Below are positions 60,997 to 64,000 of a DNA stretch of 64,000 nucleotides, piece by piece. The DNA is taken from assembly GCF_030996345.1 (NCBI RefSeq), contig NZ_CP118747.1:605501-669500 (forward strand), written 5' to 3'. A program made the translations under genes and the position numbers. Origin of the DNA: Acidithiobacillus sp. AMEEHan (GTDB taxonomy: Bacteria; Pseudomonadota; Gammaproteobacteria; Acidithiobacillales; Acidithiobacillaceae). The notes beneath the pieces were generated by a model, which saw only the letters and a program-made list of their open reading frames with translations, was not told where the DNA came from and made no database searches. Position 1 is the stretch's first letter; every line of letters begins with the position of its first letter.

Positions 60997-61433
60997 ATCA
61001 TCACTACTGTCCCCTCTGCTTTGCCGAGATCCCTATCGGCAGCCAAGTCTGCCCGGCCTGCCACCGCGACATCGAAGCCTGGGAGCGGCAAACACCCTAC
61101 TTCGATCGCCTGCTCTGGGCGCTGCGCAATCCGCACCCGGAAGTGCGGATGGGCGCGATCCTCAGCCTGCAGAACCAAGGGCGCGGCGAGGCCGCCATCC
61201 CGCTGGCAGAATGCGCCCTGCAGTCAGATGTCGATGTCGTGCAGGGGCTGGCCGTGCTGCAGGCGTTGCGCCGCCTGCCCGACGGTGCAGACAAAGTCGA
61301 GGCCCTGGAAATGCTGAGCAAACATCCCGCCCACAGCATTCGGGAAGAGGCCAAACTTGCCCTGCGCAAGATACACGAGCCACGGCAGGCTCCAGCCGCC
61401 GATGCGGAGCAGACCATATCCTATACTAAATGA
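60993..61433 (+). CDS. Zinc-ribbon plus HEAT-repeat protein of unknown function
   Basis: 146 residues from the GTG in the DUF190 stop (GTGA). The N-terminal treble-clef/zinc ribbon is YCPLCFAEIPIGSQVCPACH (two CXXC pairs). Helical HEAT-like repeats follow from residue 50 (HPEVRMGAILSLQNQG, DVDVVQGLAVLQAL, HSIREEAKLALRKI). Likely a protein-protein adaptor. I do not know a function; operon with crcB and the DUF190 gene is suggested by overlap. Confidence 0.75.
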   Translation: MNHHYCPLCFAEIPIGSQVCPACHRDIEAWERQTPYFDRLLWALRNPHPEVRMGAILSLQNQGRGEAAIPLAECALQSDVDVVQGLAVLQALRRLPDGADKVEALEMLSKHPAHSIREEAKLALRKIHEPRQAPAADAEQTISYTK

Positions 61434-61494
61434 GCGCGCTGGCGATGCGCGTCGCCCGTTTTGTCGTTCCTGAGACTTGTCCAAGGAGAAGCGA

Positions 61495-62751
61495 GTGGAT
61501 TTACGTAACAACTTCCTCGACCACGTCAAAAAAGGTCTGCATGGCCAACCGTTGCCTTTACGCGTCATATTTTGGGATGGTCACGAATACACCTTTGATG
61601 AGCACGTACTCGTCAGCATGCACCTCAAATCTCCAAAAATCATTACCAATCTACTCATGGGCAGCACCCTGGATGTCCTTGGAGAAGCGTATGTGCAAGG
61701 GGAGATGGATCTCGAAGGTCGCTATCAGGATATCCTCTCGGTAGCTGAGGGATTGAATAAGGCCTTCTCCAAGAAAGGAAAATCGAAAACCGGATTCATT
61801 CGCAAGGCCCTGCACAGTAAGGCCAAAGACCAAGAAGCGATCCACTACCATTACGATGTCTCCAATGACTTTTACCAGCTTTGGCTCGACCGCAACATGG
61901 TCTACTCCTGCGGCTACTTTAAAACTGGCGAAGAAGACATCGACACCGCCCAGGAGCAGAAGCTCGACCACATCTGTCGCAAGCTGCATCTACAGCCGGG
62001 AGAGAAGCTACTGGACATCGGGTGTGGCTGGGGTGGGCTGCTGAGTTGGGCGGCACGCCATTATGGCATCCAGGGCGTAGGCGTGACCCTCAGTGAAGAG
62101 CAATTCGCCTATGCCAAGGAGCGCATGGAGCGCGAGGGCCTCGCCGACCGCGTCGAGATTCGCCTGCAGGACTATCGCGATATCCCCGAACGCGAACACT
62201 TCGACAAGGTCACTTCCGTCGGGATGTTCGAGCATGTGGGGCGCGCCAAGCTCCCAGAATATTTCGAGGTCATCCAGCGGGTGCTGAAGGAAGGCGGCTG
62301 GGTCATGAATCATGGCATCACCGCCGCCAGCACTGACGACGAAGGCGGGCATCACTCCGGCAGCGACTTCATCGACAAATATGTCTTTCCCGATGGCGAA
62401 ATTCCTCATCTGTGGCGAGTGGTGCGCGACATGGGTAGTGCCCATCTCGAAGTGCTCGATGTAGAAAATCTCCGCCCCCATTACGCGCAAACCCTCATCC
62501 ATTGGGTGCGACGTCTGGAGGCACACAAGGAAGAAGCCATCGCCATGGTCGGCGAGACCCGCTACCGCATCTGGGCCATTTACATGGCCGGCTGCGCCTA
62601 TGGCTTCTGGCGCAACTGGTCGGCTCTACATCAGGTGCTTGCGGTCAAGCAAAGTGGCGAGGAACTGACCCCGCGCCCCTGGGAACGGCGCTACCAGTAT
62701 GTCGACAACGACCCCTTCCGTCTGGCCGAACCGGAGTGGGGGGATCTATGA
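61495..62751 (+). CDS. cfa: Cyclopropane-fatty-acyl-phospholipid synthase
   Basis: 418 residues from the GTG at 61495, which has AAGGAGA 6-7 bases upstream; a TTG at 61477 lies before that site. The SAM motif LLDIGCGWGGLLSWAARHYG, followed by VGVTLSEEQFAYAKERM, and YHYDVSNDFYQLWLD and GMFEHVGRAKLPEYF are family hallmarks. It adds a methylene bridge to unsaturated phospholipid chains, which raises acid tolerance of membranes. ATGA overlap with the phosphatase gene downstream. Confidence 0.94.
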   Translation: MDLRNNFLDHVKKGLHGQPLPLRVIFWDGHEYTFDEHVLVSMHLKSPKIITNLLMGSTLDVLGEAYVQGEMDLEGRYQDILSVAEGLNKAFSKKGKSKTGFIRKALHSKAKDQEAIHYHYDVSNDFYQLWLDRNMVYSCGYFKTGEEDIDTAQEQKLDHICRKLHLQPGEKLLDIGCGWGGLLSWAARHYGIQGVGVTLSEEQFAYAKERMEREGLADRVEIRLQDYRDIPEREHFDKVTSVGMFEHVGRAKLPEYFEVIQRVLKEGGWVMNHGITAASTDDEGGHHSGSDFIDKYVFPDGEIPHLWRVVRDMGSAHLEVLDVENLRPHYAQTLIHWVRRLEAHKEEAIAMVGETRYRIWAIYMAGCAYGFWRNWSALHQVLAVKQSGEELTPRPWERRYQYVDNDPFRLAEPEWGDL

Positions 62752-63335
62752 ACTTCGAAACGATCCGCTCCATCACCATGGTCCGGCATGGAGAGACGGA
62801 ATGGTCGAAAAGCGGTCAGCATACCTCGAGCACGGATATCGATCTCACCGCGGAAGGACGGGAACAGGCGAAGGCCTTGTGGACCCACTTTGCCGAAGGG
62901 GAACACCATTTTGACGGGATCTACACCAGCCCGCTGCGACGGGCGCGGCACACCGCCGTGCTCGCCGGCTTCTCGCCAGAGGCGCACGAGGCTCTGCATG
63001 AGTGGCGCTATGGGCGCTACGAGGGCAAAACCACCCCGGAAATCCACCAGGAAAACCCGGATTGGACGATCTTCCGCTGTGGCGCACCCGAGGGCGAGAG
63101 CGGCGAACAGGTGCAGAAGCGTTGCCAGCAGTTGCTCCAGGACTGGGCGGATGCCGGACACGAGCACGTGCTGTGCTTTGCCCACGGCCACATTCTCCGT
63201 GCCCTCGCCTGTTGCTGGCTGGGGCTCGGTCTGGAATTTGGCGATCATTTACATCTGGATGCCGCCAGCATCTCTCGTCTTGGCTGGGAACACATCAGCC
63301 CCGCCATCGTCCTGTGGAACCAACGACTGCTCTGA
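62748..63335 (+). CDS. Histidine phosphatase family protein
   Basis: 195 residues. RHG motif with catalytic histidine: SITMVRHGETEWSKSGQHTS near the N-terminus, SPLRRARHTAVLAG, the glutamate in LHEWRYGRYEGKT and the second histidine in LCFAHGHILRALA. A phosphoglycerate mutase-like small-molecule phosphatase (GpmB/CobC/SixA branch). It is coupled to cfa by an ATGA overlap, but the substrate is unknown. Confidence 0.88.
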   Translation: MNFETIRSITMVRHGETEWSKSGQHTSSTDIDLTAEGREQAKALWTHFAEGEHHFDGIYTSPLRRARHTAVLAGFSPEAHEALHEWRYGRYEGKTTPEIHQENPDWTIFRCGAPEGESGEQVQKRCQQLLQDWADAGHEHVLCFAHGHILRALACCWLGLGLEFGDHLHLDAASISRLGWEHISPAIVLWNQRLL

Positions 63336-63415
63336 GGCGGCGTCGATCCGCGCACACATTCCCGGCCGCTCCGTACTACACTTGTACTGTGCCAGACAAA
63401 AAGGAGGCGTTGCCC

Positions 63416-63610
63416 ATGAAATTGGTAGAATCTCCCTCCGATACCCTGCGTATCGAGTTTGCCAAGAAAGACCTAAACAAGATCGTCGAACCGATCATCA
63501 AAAATGCCGAGCAGTTTTCCGCCGTCCCGCTGGATATGGTCTACCTGCTCGCTGAGCAGGACTACCGCATCGACGACCATTTCCAGCAACCGAAAGGCGT
63601 GTTTGATTGA
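63416..63610 (+). CDS. Small protein of unknown function
   Basis: 64 residues, soluble, charged (MKLVESPSDTLRIEFAKK; ends QQPKGVFD). A strong AAAAAGGAGG site precedes the ATG and codon use is like the neighbours, so it is likely expressed. It has no motif I recognise. It is followed 10 bases later by another small gene with its own GAGGAGG site, suggesting a two-gene transcript. Confidence 0.6.
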   Translation: MKLVESPSDTLRIEFAKKDLNKIVEPIIKNAEQFSAVPLDMVYLLAEQDYRIDDHFQQPKGVFD

Positions 63611-63620
63611 GGAGGTCCAT

Positions 63621-63824
63621 ATGAAGATCATTCGTGAAGATGCAGACAGCACGACTCTGGAACTGAGTATGGAAGAAGCGCAGGAAATTGCGGCACAACT
63701 GGACAAAAATGCGACAATCGTTGGTGCCGCCGGTGCGGAGTTGCGGAAATTGTTGCCCGATCCCGTGCCAGGCAGTGGTGAAGCGCCCCGTTATGAATAT
63801 GAGGGTCCAGAAGACTTGCGGTAA
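63621..63824 (+). CDS. Small protein of unknown function
   Basis: 67 residues, acidic, starting MKIIREDADSTTLELSMEEA. Ribosome site GAGGAGG just before the ATG. A helical N-terminal half with EEAQEIAAQLDKNATIVGAA and a proline-rich acidic tail. No family recognised; pairs with the small gene upstream. Confidence 0.6.
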   Translation: MKIIREDADSTTLELSMEEAQEIAAQLDKNATIVGAAGAELRKLLPDPVPGSGEAPRYEYEGPEDLR

Positions 63825-63868
63825 GGGTTGGAGGCTTACCGGATACCAAGCAGATATAGGGAGTAACT

Positions 63869-64000
63869 ATGGGAGCCAAAACCTGGATTCTCGTCGCCAA
63901 CGCCAGCACCGCCAAACTCTACCAGCGGCATACTTCGTTGCAGACACCGGAATATCTACGCGGCTGGAGCCACGAAGACAGTCGCAAACATGCCGAAGAG
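63869..64000 (+). CDS. Host attachment / At18-like family protein, 5' part
   Basis: The first 44 codons run off the window. MGAKTWILVANASTAKLYQR is the typical start of proteins annotated as host attachment protein (eRF1-like fold), followed by TPEYLRGWSHEDSRKHAEE. Ribosome site TATAGGGAG upstream. The biological role in free-living bacteria is unclear. Confidence 0.65.
   Translation, partial: MGAKTWILVANASTAKLYQRHTSLQTPEYLRGWSHEDSRKHAEE

Noticed and set aside
1-64000. CRISPR array
   Set aside because: No regularly spaced direct repeats were seen on either strand.

Overview
The window reads as a chromosomal segment of a proteobacterial chemolithoautotroph, most likely an Acidithiobacillus-like acidophile. 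That assignment is an inference from overall gene style and the Nuo plus Ehr/Hyf-like arrangement; no rRNA or marker gene is present to prove it. By eye, about 1-37.5 kb is more AT-rich with mixed strands (especially 11-23 kb). From 37.7 kb onward it is GC-rich, one-stranded and tightly packed.

Region 1 (1-9.9 kb): an APC permease, a flavin amine oxidase/monooxygenase, an agmatinase-family ureohydrolase and a second APC permease run directly into a complete urease operon ureDABCEFG. The order suggests guanidino compound to urea to ammonia. Region 2 (9.9-16.1 kb): an outer-membrane barrel protein and an NCS1 permease are divergent. A convergent-strand operon follows with a PaiB-like flavoprotein, a class III aminotransferase-fold enzyme and an APH-fold kinase (candidate amino-alcohol kinase plus phospho-lyase). 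Region 3 (16.1-23.1 kb): a broken short-chain dehydrogenase, two isochorismatase-family hydrolases, an FAD oxidoreductase, remnants of a second mgsA/mgsB pair, a glutamine-synthetase-like ligase and an N-formylglutamate amidohydrolase-like protein.

Region 4 (23.1-35.7 kb): a complete N-methylglutamate pathway for methylamine: XRE-cupin regulator, purU, mgdABCD, gmaS, mgsABC, then an APC permease. A PP2C phosphatase/Ser-Thr kinase fusion follows at 35.8-37.5 kb. Six sigma-54 type (-24/-12) promoters with NtrC-like dyads lie in the intergenic regions of regions 2-4, so much of 1-37 kb looks like a nitrogen-scavenging island under NtrC/RpoN control.

Region 5 (37.7-51.2 kb): nuoABCDEFGHIJKLMN for complex I with fused nuoCD. 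nuoF and nuoG each carry a one-base frameshift at a homopolymer. Region 6 (51.2-60.3 kb): a PIG-V-like membrane glycosyltransferase, a restriction-enzyme remnant, then a six-gene Hyf-like (Ehr-type) complex whose large subunit lacks the NiFe cysteine ligands. Region 7 (60.3-64 kb): fluoride channel crcB, a DUF190 protein, a zinc-ribbon/HEAT protein, cyclopropane fatty acid synthase, a histidine phosphatase, two small unknown proteins and the start of a host-attachment-family protein.
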